A stretch of DNA of 39,345 nt from DASPWV01 sp046727855 (GTDB lineage Bacteria; Acidobacteriota; Vicinamibacteria; Vicinamibacterales; UBA2999), in assembly GCA_046727855.1 (NCBI GenBank), contig JBKPDL010000154.1:1-39345 (forward strand), given 5' to 3'. The translations under genes and the position numbers were made by a program. The first letter of the stretch is position 1. Each line of letters starts with the position of its first letter. Below, one piece after another: positions 32,361-39,345 of the stretch. The notes beneath the pieces were generated by a model, which saw only the letters and a list, made by a program, of their open reading frames with translations, ran no database searches and was not told the origin of the DNA.

Positions 32361-34808
32361 ATGCGACACGCTCTTCGCCGCTTCTTCAAAACCCCCGTTT
32401 TCTCGCTCACGGCCATCGTGACGCTTGGCGCCGCCATCGGGGCGAATGCGCTGATCTTCAGCGTCGTCAACGGGGTTCTGCTCAAGCCGTTGCCGTTTTT
32501 CGAGCCGGAGCGGCTGGTTAGCGTGTGGCACGTGGCCCCTGGAGTGATGCCCGGGCCGCTGCCGCAGGGGCCTTCCACCTATTTCATCTATCGCGAGGAA
32601 GCGCGGTCATTCGAGGATATCGCGCTTTGGGACGACGGTTCGGTCACGGTAACGGGGCATGGCCAGCCGGAACAGGTGGACAGTCTGGTTTTCAGCGATG
32701 GCGTGCTCCCACTCTTGCGCATGAACGCGGCAGTTGGCCGAGTGTTCTCGAAGCAGGATGACGCTCCAGGCGGGCCGGCCACGGTGATGTTGAGTCACCA
32801 ATTCTGGAGGCGCGTATTCAACGGGAATCCATCGGCGATCGGGCAACAGTTGATGATCAATGGCCGTGCGCACGAAGTGATCGGCGTGCTGCCCGAAGGA
32901 TTTCGCGTCCTTCGTTACGACCCGGCGGTTGTAACCACCTTCCGGTTGAATCGCGCTAAGGTCGTTCTAGGCCAGTTCAACTATCAAGGGATCGCGCGTC
33001 TCAAGCCCGGCGTGACCATCGAGCAGGCTAACACCGATATCGCCCGTCTCATCCCAACTCTGATGGATCGCTTCCCACTGCCGCCAGGATTGACGAAGAC
33101 GATGTTCGAGGAGGCGAAGCTCGGGCCGCTCGTGCGTCCGCTCGAAGTGGATGTTGTCGGCGACATCGGTAAGACCTTGTGGATTCTGCTCGGCGCGGTC
33201 GGAATCCTGCTGCTCGTCGCGTGTGCGAACGTCGCAAATCTGTTCCTGGTGCGGGCCGAGGGACGTCAGCAGGAGCTGGCGGTCCGCCTCGCACTTGGCG
33301 CGGGCACACGACGTGTAGCCCGTGAATTGCTCGCCGAGTCCCTTCTACTCGGAGTAATAGGTGGCGTGTTCGGAATCGCGCTTGCGTATGCCGGCATCCA
33401 ATTGCTCCTGTTTCTGCAGCCCGCGCGGCTTCCTCGCTTGCAGGAGATCACGCTCGATGCAAGTGTGCTCGGGTTCACACTCGCGTTATCGCTCATCGCC
33501 GGCTTGTTGTTCGGCCTGATTCCAGTGCTCAAGTACGCGCGGCCGCAGCTTGCCGATGCGCTCAAGGACAGCAGCCGCGGCGCGAGCGACGGGCGCGACC
33601 GTCATCGCGCGCGCAACACGCTTGTCGTCGCCCAGGTCGCGCTCGCCGTGGTACTGCTCGTCGGCTCGGGCCTGATGATTCGCACATTCCTTGCCATGCG
33701 GAACGTTCCGCCCGGTTTCGTGTCGCCGGAGAACGTGCTGACCATGCGCATTGCAATTCCGAGCGGGCTGATCAGCGACGAGGCGCAGGTCGCGCGTACC
33801 CATGAGCAGATCGTGCGCCGGCTCGAAGCAATTCAAGGTGTGCAGTCGGTGGGATTGTCTTCGTCGATCACCATGGACGGCAACAGCAGCAACGATCCGA
33901 TCTTCGTCGAGGACTTCCCGCGCAACGACGGCAAGCTTCCGCCGCTGCGCCGCTTCAAGTGGATTGGCGAACGTTACTTCGAAACGATGGGCAACCCGAT
34001 TATCGCTGGACGCGCGATCACGTGGGACGACATCCACAACGCCAGGCCGCTGGTCGTGGTGAGCGACAATCTCGCGCGCGAGTATTGGAAGGATCCGGCG
34101 AAAGCTATCGGCCGCCGGATCCGACAGTCGCCGAAAGATCCATGGCGCGAGATCGTCGGCGTGGTTGGCAACGAGCGTCAAGAAGGTGTGACGCAGCAGG
34201 CGCCGACGATCGTCTATTGGCCGATGCTGATGAAGGAGTTCTGGGGCAACGCGGTTTACGTACAGCGCGGTCTGGGCTACGTGATTCGCTCGTCGCGTCT
34301 TCAGTCTCCGGACTTCATGCGCGAAGTGCAGCAGGCAGTGTGGTCGGTAAACGCCAACGTTCCGCTCGCCCGCGTGCGCACGTTGCAGCAGATCTACAAC
34401 GAATCCATGGCGCAGACCTCGTTCACGCTCGTCATCATCGGCATCGCCGCGAGCGTCACGCTCCTTCTCGGTATCGTCGGTATCTACGGCGTCATCGCGT
34501 ATGTGGTCGCACAGCGGCGGCGCGAGGTCGGCATCCGCATGGCACTTGGCGCGCATGCACGGACGGTACAGCGGCTCTTCGTCACTCGCGGCTTGGCGAT
34601 CGCGGCAGCCGGGTTGGTTGTCGGCTCAATCGCCGCGCTGGCGTCAATGCGGCTTCTCACCGCCGTGCTCTTCGGTGTCAGTCCGTTCGATCCGGCCACC
34701 TATCTAGTGACGATCGCCGGCCTGGCGACAGTCGCGCTGGTGGCGACATGGCTTCCCGCCCGCCAAGCGACCACCGTAGATCCCGCCATCGCGCTGAGGG
34801 GCGAGTAA
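32361..34808 (+). CDS. MacB-like permease, ADOP family
   Basis: 815 residues. Opens with FFKTPVFSLTAIVTLGAAIG as the first membrane helix, followed by a MacB periplasmic domain (RLVSVWHVAPG... VAVGRVFSK-like), three central helices (LWILLGAVGILLLVACANVA, LGVIGGVFGIALAYAGIQLL, LSLIAGLLFGLIPVL), a second extracytoplasmic part and C-terminal helices (VIIGIAASVTLLLGIVGIYG, AIAAAGLVVGSIAALASM, LATVALVATWLP). No cognate ATPase adjacent, hence an orphan. It lacks the N-terminal cytoplasmic helical stretch of the 19880 copy. Between fumarase and aspartase-like genes, on the strand of the latter. Confidence 0.9.
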   Translation: MRHALRRFFKTPVFSLTAIVTLGAAIGANALIFSVVNGVLLKPLPFFEPERLVSVWHVAPGVMPGPLPQGPSTYFIYREEARSFEDIALWDDGSVTVTGHGQPEQVDSLVFSDGVLPLLRMNAAVGRVFSKQDDAPGGPATVMLSHQFWRRVFNGNPSAIGQQLMINGRAHEVIGVLPEGFRVLRYDPAVVTTFRLNRAKVVLGQFNYQGIARLKPGVTIEQANTDIARLIPTLMDRFPLPPGLTKTMFEEAKLGPLVRPLEVDVVGDIGKTLWILLGAVGILLLVACANVANLFLVRAEGRQQELAVRLALGAGTRRVARELLAESLLLGVIGGVFGIALAYAGIQLLLFLQPARLPRLQEITLDASVLGFTLALSLIAGLLFGLIPVLKYARPQLADALKDSSRGASDGRDRHRARNTLVVAQVALAVVLLVGSGLMIRTFLAMRNVPPGFVSPENVLTMRIAIPSGLISDEAQVARTHEQIVRRLEAIQGVQSVGLSSSITMDGNSSNDPIFVEDFPRNDGKLPPLRRFKWIGERYFETMGNPIIAGRAITWDDIHNARPLVVVSDNLAREYWKDPAKAIGRRIRQSPKDPWREIVGVVGNERQEGVTQQAPTIVYWPMLMKEFWGNAVYVQRGLGYVIRSSRLQSPDFMREVQQAVWSVNANVPLARVRTLQQIYNESMAQTSFTLVIIGIAASVTLLLGIVGIYGVIAYVVAQRRREVGIRMALGAHARTVQRLFVTRGLAIAAAGLVVGSIAALASMRLLTAVLFGVSPFDPATYLVTIAGLATVALVATWLPARQATTVDPAIALRGE

Positions 34809-34817
34809 GCTAAAGAT

Positions 34818-36224
34818 GTGGGACAGTACCGCACCGAGCACGACCCTCTCGGCGAATTTCGCGTTCCCGCAGACGCCTACTATGGCGTCCAAACGGAACG
34901 CGCGCTGCAAAACTTTCCGATCAGCGGGCTGAAGGCACCTGACAGCCTCGTGACCGCAACTGTCCTCGTGAAGCGTGCGGCCGCGGAAGCGAACCGACAG
35001 GTCGGCCGTCTCGACCCGACCGTGGCCGACGCCATTATCAGCGCTGCCGACGAAGTGCTGTCCGGACGTCTGCGCGATCAATTTGTCGTCGACGTGTATC
35101 AGGCGGGCGCGGGCACCTCGCACAACATGAATGTCAACGAAGTGCTGGCGAACCGTGCATCCGAGCTGCTCGGTGGGACCCGCGGCACGTACGACAGGGC
35201 CCATCCCAACGATCACGTCAACATGAGCCAATCCACCAACGACGTGTTCCCAACCGCGACGCGGCTCGCGCTGCTGCTCGAACATGCGGCGCTCGCGGTG
35301 GCGGCGCACGCGCTCGCCGATGCCTTCGAGCGGAAGTCGCGGCAGTTTGCGGACGTGCTCAAAGTGGGACGCACGCATCTGCAGGATGCGGTCCCGATCA
35401 CGATGGGCCAGGAGTTGAGCGGCTATGCCGCGTGTATTGCGAGCGCGATCGACACTTTCGAGCACGCAGCGGCCGGCCTCGCCGAGCTCAATCTTGGCGC
35501 GACCGCCGTCGGCACCGGACTCAACGCGGGTGATGACTACACAAAAGCCGCCATCGCCGCGCTCGCGGCACGCACCAATCTTCCGCTCACCCCGGCGCGA
35601 AACCGCTTTCGCGTGACTCAGAGCATGGGCGACGTGGTCACCTACTCGGCGGCAATGCGCCGCCTCGCCGTGGAATTGGGCAAAGTCGCAAGCGATCTGC
35701 GGCTGCTCTCCATGGGACCCCGTGCCGGCATCGGCGAATTGCGGCTTCCAGCGGTTCAACCCGGGTCGTCGATCATGCCGGGCAAGGTGAACCCGTCGGT
35801 CCCAGAGATGGTCAATCAGGTTTGCTATCAGGTGTTCGGATGCGACACGACGATCTCCGCCGCGGCCGAAGCCGGACAACTGGAGCTCAACGTGATGATG
35901 CCGGTGATCGCCTGGAACGCGCTCCACGAGCAGAAGATCCTCACCAACGCAATGCGCGTTTTTCGCGAGCGCACTGTCGAAGGACTCGAAGCCGATACTG
36001 CGCGCGCGCGCGAGTTGATGGATCGAAGTACGGCGGTCGCGACCGCGTTGAGCCCGTATATTGGTTACGAGGCGACAGCAGAGATCGCCAAAGGCGCGGT
36101 GGCAAGCGGCCGCTCGATTCGCGATCTGGTGCTCGAGCGTGGGTTGCTCAAAGAGGAAGATCTCGATCGGATACTCAGCGCCGAAGCTATGACCCAACCA
36201 GGAATTCCCGGGCCGAAGCGGTGA
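34818..36224 (+). CDS. aspA: Aspartase/fumarase-superfamily lyase, probably aspartate ammonia-lyase
   Basis: 468 residues from GTG 34818. Superfamily motifs: YYGVQTERALQNFPISG, AGTSHNMNVNEVLANRASEL, HVNMSQSTNDVFPTATRLAL, GRTHLQDAVPITMGQELSGY, and the catalytic SS loop QPGSSIMPGKVNPSVPEMVN. The VPEMVNQVCYQVFG and QLELNVMMPVI stretches and STND fit aspartase better than class II fumarase (which normally has SSND and CEA after VNP). It would turn aspartate into fumarate plus ammonia; class I fumarase is encoded nearby, so both feed fumarate. FumC activity remains possible. Confidence 0.75.
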   Translation: MGQYRTEHDPLGEFRVPADAYYGVQTERALQNFPISGLKAPDSLVTATVLVKRAAAEANRQVGRLDPTVADAIISAADEVLSGRLRDQFVVDVYQAGAGTSHNMNVNEVLANRASELLGGTRGTYDRAHPNDHVNMSQSTNDVFPTATRLALLLEHAALAVAAHALADAFERKSRQFADVLKVGRTHLQDAVPITMGQELSGYAACIASAIDTFEHAAAGLAELNLGATAVGTGLNAGDDYTKAAIAALAARTNLPLTPARNRFRVTQSMGDVVTYSAAMRRLAVELGKVASDLRLLSMGPRAGIGELRLPAVQPGSSIMPGKVNPSVPEMVNQVCYQVFGCDTTISAAAEAGQLELNVMMPVIAWNALHEQKILTNAMRVFRERTVEGLEADTARARELMDRSTAVATALSPYIGYEATAEIAKGAVASGRSIRDLVLERGLLKEEDLDRILSAEAMTQPGIPGPKR

Positions 36225-36964
36225 TGCTCAGACGCACACAAGGTGTCCTCCTCGTCCTGCTTGCGCTCGCGGCCGTCGCGGCCGCACAAACTCCGCAAAC
36301 GCCGCAGCCGCGCCAGCACGGGCTCTTTCCTCCGAAGGATCTCGGCCTGCTCGATCCGCCGGACCGCGACACCTGGCAGCGGCCGGATCAGATCATGGAC
36401 GCGCTTGGCATCGCCGATGCCTCGGTCGTTGCCGACGTCGGTGCGGGCAGCGGGTTTTTCACGATTCGCCTGGCACGACGCGTTGGCCCCAACGGGATTG
36501 TCTACGCGCAAGACGTTCAACAGGAGATGCTCGCCGCGATCACCCGGCGGGTTCAGCGCGAAGGATTGACCAACGTCCGGCCGGTGCGCGGCGAAGGCAG
36601 CAATCCCAATCTGCCGCGTAGCAAGCTCGATGCGATCCTCATGGTCGGCGTGTATCACGAAATCGACGATCGCGTGACGATGTTGCAGAACCTGGCGGCT
36701 GCGTTGAAACCACAGGGGCGGCTCGGCGTGATCGATTTCAAGCTGAACGGCGGCGGCGGTCCAGGCCCCGCCCTTGAAGAGCGCGTCGATCCGCAGATTG
36801 TCGTGCAGGACGCCGAGCAGGCAAAGCTACGGCTCCTCGCGCAGGAGTCGTTTCTTCCGTATCAGTATCTTTTGATTTTCGGACGCATCAATGCCGCACC
36901 CACTTCCACACCATTGGCGGCACCGCGCTCGCAAGGCAAATCAACATCAGGTCCGCGACGATAA
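36224..36964 (+). CDS. Exported class I SAM-dependent methyltransferase
   Basis: 246 residues; ATG overlaps the lyase stop by one base (TGATG), so the two are cotranscribed. A signal peptide (MLRRTQGVLLVLLALAAVAA) is followed by the SAM-binding motif VADVGAGSGFFTIRLARRVG, GIVYAQDVQQEML and LDAILMVGVYHEID. The final 25 residues are Ser/Thr/Pro-rich and lie antisense to the BioY end, a 77-bp overlap. Export of a SAM-dependent enzyme is odd as SAM is cytosolic; the segment could be a membrane anchor. Substrate unknown. Confidence 0.82.
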   Translation: MLRRTQGVLLVLLALAAVAAAQTPQTPQPRQHGLFPPKDLGLLDPPDRDTWQRPDQIMDALGIADASVVADVGAGSGFFTIRLARRVGPNGIVYAQDVQQEMLAAITRRVQREGLTNVRPVRGEGSNPNLPRSKLDAILMVGVYHEIDDRVTMLQNLAAALKPQGRLGVIDFKLNGGGGPGPALEERVDPQIVVQDAEQAKLRLLAQESFLPYQYLLIFGRINAAPTSTPLAAPRSQGKSTSGPRR

Positions 36965-37529
36965 ACGGAAAAAAGCCGGCGGCAAGGGCAGCGCGCAGGC
37001 CAGCCGCAGGCTGACCGGCCGTCCCCGGCGCAACGTAGGCGAGCCACAGCACACCGCCGGCGAAGATGGTCATGCAACCTGCGAACATCGCGAGGGTAGA
37101 AGTGAGATATCGCCGATCGAATCCGCGCGAGGCGAGCCAGCCCGTAATGAAGGCGGCAAACGGATACGCGAGCAGATAGCCGCCGGTGGGCCCGAGCAGG
37201 CGCGCCGCACCTTGCGACAAGAGCGGAGACGCCGCAAACACCGGCAGCCCCACGATACCGAGAACAAGATAGAGTGCCTGGCTGGCGAAGCCGAGACGCG
37301 GACCCAACACCGCCGCGCCCACCAGAACGACCATGGGCTGCAGCGTGAGCGGCACGGGCGTGAACGGAAGATGCACGCTCACCTGCGCGGCGGCCGCGGT
37401 CAACGCGGTAAGAAACAATACGGATGCAACGCGGATGCTCGTCCATGCGGCAGCGGAGGCGGCGCCGACGCTGACATGCTCGAGCAAGGTCGAGTCGTAG
37501 GTCACAATCGGTGCGCGGGAGTTCGGCAT
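36888..37529 (-). CDS. bioY: BioY biotin transporter
   Basis: 213 residues from ATG 37529; open upstream to 37631 but that part has no family match. About six helices, e.g. VASVLFLTALTAAAAQVSVH, MVVLVGAAVLGPRLGFASQA and AAFITGWLASRGF. The FTPVPLTLQPMVVLVGAAVLG and LLGPTGGYLLAYPFAAF segments are hallmark BioY motifs. BioY is the S-component for biotin uptake, often working with a shared ECF module or alone. Its 3' end overlaps the methyltransferase gene antisense, and its 5' end is 20 bp from thiD. Confidence 0.93.
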   Translation of the reverse strand: MPNSRAPIVTYDSTLLEHVSVGAASAAAWTSIRVASVLFLTALTAAAAQVSVHLPFTPVPLTLQPMVVLVGAAVLGPRLGFASQALYLVLGIVGLPVFAASPLLSQGAARLLGPTGGYLLAYPFAAFITGWLASRGFDRRYLTSTLAMFAGCMTIFAGGVLWLAYVAPGTAGQPAAGLRAALAAGFFPFIVADLMLICLASAVPPMVWKWVRH

Positions 37530-37549
37530 AGCGTCGGATTGTAACGCAA

Positions 37550-38371
37550 ATGAAAACAGCGCTGACGATTGCGGGAAGTGACTCAGGCGGCGGCGCGGGG
37601 ATTCAGGCCGACCTGAAGACGTTCGCGGCATACGGCGTGTACGGGACCTCGGCCGTGACCGCGCTCACCGCGCAAAACACAACCGGCGTGACCGCGGTGC
37701 ACACCGTGCCGGCAGAGTTCGTGACCGCACAGATCGAAGCCGTGGCGTCGGATTTTGGTTGCGATGCCGTCAAGACCGGCATGCTGGCCACGAGCGCCAT
37801 CGTCGAAGCGGTAGCCGCGGCCGCGGAGGAACTGGAACTCCCGAATCTCGTGGTCGATCCGGTGATGATCGCGAAAGGCGGCGAACGTCTGCTCGCGGTC
37901 GACGCTATTCACGCGCTGCGCGCTGTTCTCCTGCGCCTCACGCGTGTGGTCACGCCGAACGTGCCAGAAGCGGAAGCTCTCGCGGAGATGCCTGTCCGCA
38001 ACCTCGCCGATATGCGCAGCGCGGCGCGGAAGATTCTCCGTCTAGGTCCTTCGGCAGTGCTCGTGAAAGGCGGTCACTTACCGGGAACGCTGATCGTCGA
38101 CTTGCTGGTCGAAGGCACAACTGAGATTGAAATCGCGGGACCGCGCATTGAGGGGCGCCATACCCATGGCACCGGCTGCACCCTCGCGGCGGCGATTGCT
38201 TCAGGCCTTGCGCTCGGACACAGCCTGGAGCGCGCGGCGCGCGACGCGCGGGAATATGTCGCGGGTGCGATAGAGCACGGAATCGATCTTGGCGCCGGTC
38301 ATCGTCCGCTCGGTCATTTCTGGCGGAAAGTTCCACGAGTTGGAGCGCCGCCTGCACCTGGGGGACAATGA
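37550..38371 (+). CDS. thiD: Hydroxymethylpyrimidine/phosphomethylpyrimidine kinase ThiD
   Basis: 273 residues. Ribokinase-fold motifs: ALTIAGSDSGGGAGIQADLK at the N-terminus, GYGTSAVTALTAQNT-like segment (FAAYGVYGTSAVTALTAQNT), DPVMIAKGGERLL and the anion-hole motif THGTGCTLAAAIASGLALG with the catalytic residue. Phosphorylates HMP then HMP-P in thiamine synthesis. A 25-residue extra tail (HFWRKVPRVGAPPAPGGQ) precedes moaE by 9 bp. Part of a thiD-moaE-moaD series, two sulphur/cofactor pathways sharing ThiS/MoaD-type chemistry. Confidence 0.94.
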   Translation: MKTALTIAGSDSGGGAGIQADLKTFAAYGVYGTSAVTALTAQNTTGVTAVHTVPAEFVTAQIEAVASDFGCDAVKTGMLATSAIVEAVAAAAEELELPNLVVDPVMIAKGGERLLAVDAIHALRAVLLRLTRVVTPNVPEAEALAEMPVRNLADMRSAARKILRLGPSAVLVKGGHLPGTLIVDLLVEGTTEIEIAGPRIEGRHTHGTGCTLAAAIASGLALGHSLERAARDAREYVAGAIEHGIDLGAGHRPLGHFWRKVPRVGAPPAPGGQ

Positions 38372-38380
38372 ACCGCAGCC

Positions 38381-38851
38381 GTGACACTCACACGCATCAC
38401 GACCGACGTGCTCGATGTGGCGGCACTCGTGCGGCTGGTCGGGGCCGATAAAACGGGTGCGATCACGACCTTTCTCGGTCTTGTGCGCGATCACAATCAG
38501 GGCCGGCGCGTTCAGCATCTCGTTTACGAAGCGTATGAGCCGCTCGCCGAGCGGGCGCTCGCCCGTATCGTCGACGAAGTCCGCGGCCATTGGCCGTCCG
38601 CGACACTCGCGGTCCATCATCGGGTTGGCCGGCTCGAGATCGGCGAAGCGAGTGTTGCCATCGCGGCAGCGTCGCCGCATCGAGCTGACGCGTTTGCAGC
38701 GTGCCGCTATGCCATCGAACGCGTCAAACAGATCGTTCCGATCTGGAAGCACGAGTACTTCGAGGGCGGCGACGTCTGGATAGAAGGCGCCACCGCCCAT
38801 CCGGATGACGCGGCTGCGCGCGATACGGCGATGAGGATTGCGTGCGCGTGA
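38381..38851 (+). CDS. moaE: Molybdopterin synthase catalytic subunit MoaE
   Basis: 156 residues from GTG 38381. Motifs ITTFLGLVRDHNQGR, LVYEAYEPLAERALARIVDE, VHHRVGRLEIGEASVAIAAA and the active-site Lys in IVPIWKHEYFEGGDVWIEG. With MoaD it inserts sulphur into precursor Z (cPMP). Overlaps moaD, so the subunits are made together. Shares the unit with thiD. Confidence 0.95.
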   Translation: MTLTRITTDVLDVAALVRLVGADKTGAITTFLGLVRDHNQGRRVQHLVYEAYEPLAERALARIVDEVRGHWPSATLAVHHRVGRLEIGEASVAIAAASPHRADAFAACRYAIERVKQIVPIWKHEYFEGGDVWIEGATAHPDDAAARDTAMRIACA

Positions 38852-39087
38852 CCGTACGGCTGTTTGCGCGCTTGCGGGATCTCGTCGGCAGTGGCGAGTT
38901 GGAGCGCGAGGTGCCGGCAGGTGCAACAGTTCGCACGGTGTGGGAAAGTCTGGTGCGAGACTATCCGGCTCTTGCGCCGTACGCGCAGTCGATGTCCTGC
39001 GCCGTCAACATCGATTACGCGCGCATGACCACGGGTGTAAGTGAAGGTGATGAGGTGGCATTCCTGCCGCCTGTGTCGGGCGGGTGA
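38842..39087 (+). CDS. moaD: Molybdopterin synthase sulphur carrier subunit MoaD
   Basis: 81 residues from GTG 38842; GTG 38848 (MTVRLFARLRD) is the alternative and gives a GTGA overlap with moaE. Ubiquitin-like beta-grasp: VTVRLFARLRDLVGSGELER and VNIDYARMTTGVSEGDEVAF, ending PPVSGG, the C-terminal Gly-Gly that is thiocarboxylated. Transfers sulphur to MoaE. GAGGA at 38833-38837 serves either start. Confidence 0.93.
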   Translation: MRVTVRLFARLRDLVGSGELEREVPAGATVRTVWESLVRDYPALAPYAQSMSCAVNIDYARMTTGVSEGDEVAFLPPVSGG

Positions 39088-39093
39088 GGAGAA

Positions 39094-39134
39094 GGGAGAA
39101 CAGGGAGAACAGGGAGATCAGGGAGATCAGGGAG
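39094..39134. repeat. 9-bp tandem purine repeat
   Basis: Four units GGGAGAACA, GGGAGAACA, GGGAGATCA, GGGAGATCA plus a partial one, right after moaD. The same GGGAGATxx unit is found at 30278-30304. Dispersed short tandem repeats of unknown role. Confidence 0.75.
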
Positions 39135-39142
39135 TTAACAAT

Positions 39143-39294
39143 ACCGTTATGCGGCCACAGACGTGAATTTTGCACGGTTGTGGACCCACATAACGGTCTA
39201 CGGCGCGCGGAGCGCGCCAACCCAACAACAAGAACTAGCAAAGCGCCGCGGAGTTAGGCCGGATATCAAGGCGCAGGGCCCTTGGCTAGTTCTC
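39143..39294 (-). repeat. Structured inverted-repeat element, copy B
   Basis: Reverse-complement counterpart of 26233-26390, 152 bases. All stems are kept: GAACTAGC/GCTAGTTC, CAAGG/CCTTG, GGCGCGC/GCGCGCC, and ACCGTTATGTGG/CCGCATAACGGT with CGTG/CACG inside. Differences lie mostly in loops or keep pairing (T-G wobble in the long hairpin). It sits between moaD and the 3' end of the minus-strand regulator gene. Confidence 0.82.
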
Positions 39295-39295
39295 T

Positions 39296-39345
39296 TCATG
39301 CCTGCTGTTCGCTGATGCCACACTCCTTCATCTTGTTGAGCAGCG
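39296..39345 (-). CDS. C-terminal end of a Fis-type (sigma-54-like) regulator, partial
   Basis: Only the last 16 residues are in the window: LLNKMKECGISEQQA after an incomplete codon. LxNKMKECGI matches the recognition-helix end of Fis-type HTH domains in NtrC-class regulators (typically RTTLYxKLKxYGI). The rest lies beyond the right edge, so receiver or AAA+ domain content is unknown. The stop is directly followed by element copy B. Confidence 0.5.
   Translation of the reverse strand, partial: LLNKMKECGISEQQA

Noticed and set aside
1..39345. CRISPR array
   Set aside because: No regular repeat-spacer arrays were seen; the only tandem repeats are 9-bp units without spacers.

Overview
This is a GC-rich stretch of bacterial chromosome. 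Several features point to Acidobacteriota, probably a Vicinamibacteria-like lineage: an Oar-type TonB-dependent receptor with an N-terminal carboxypeptidase-regulatory domain, a PadR regulator paired with a long MacB-like orphan permease (ADOP family) plus a second ADOP, a membrane-anchored winged-helix regulator with a TolB/FlgO-like domain, and many Tat-exported putative enzymes. This is inference from gene content; no 16S or marker gene is in the window.

Layout. 1-6.8 kb is accessory and partly decayed. It holds a YceI tail, an isochorismatase-fold hydrolase, two NTF2/SnoaL-fold proteins, an unknown LolA-like protein, an NmrA-type reductase, a serine-recombinase tail, a DUF2784 membrane protein, an enoyl-CoA hydratase and a VOC protein. 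Three of these reading frames are broken by single-base-scale shifts. 6.8-14.3 kb is an export and catabolism block: a TonB receptor, divergent from a PQQ-like propeller, a Tat-exported sugar isomerase/epimerase and an NHL-propeller protein. 14.3-16.35 kb is a degraded mobile island ending at tRNA-Ala(GGC). It carries a disrupted serine recombinase, a GIY-YIG nuclease and copies of a REP-like palindrome. 16.4-25.1 kb has an M24 peptidase, an unknown secreted protein, and an apparent operon of regulator, PadR, ADOP permease, ABC ATPase and membrane permease.

25.1-30.3 kb has a MobA-like nucleotidyltransferase, a cold-shock protein, a structured repeat element (copy A), a long hairpin, a truncated ORF abutting tRNA-Sec (selC), and a tightly overlapping minus-strand operon. 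That operon encodes a Fur-ferritin-like fusion, a PHP phosphoesterase, a degenerate ABC ATPase lacking Walker A, a divergent cold-shock protein and a HAD phosphatase. 30.3-39.1 kb is mostly housekeeping: ErpA-type Fe-S carrier, class I fumarase, an ADOP permease, aspartase/fumarase-superfamily lyase, a secreted methyltransferase, BioY, ThiD, MoaE and MoaD. The window ends with copy B of the structured element, inverted, next to the C-terminus of a probable Fis-type response regulator.

The most notable non-genic signal is the ~155-bp element at 26233-26390 and 39143-39294. The two copies are highly similar and fold into the same set of stems. Other points of interest are the Fur-ferritin fusion, the Walker-A-less ABC protein, the REP-like palindrome family with a compensatory stem change, and integration scars at two tRNA genes. 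All calls were made by reading the sequence; no database searches were run.
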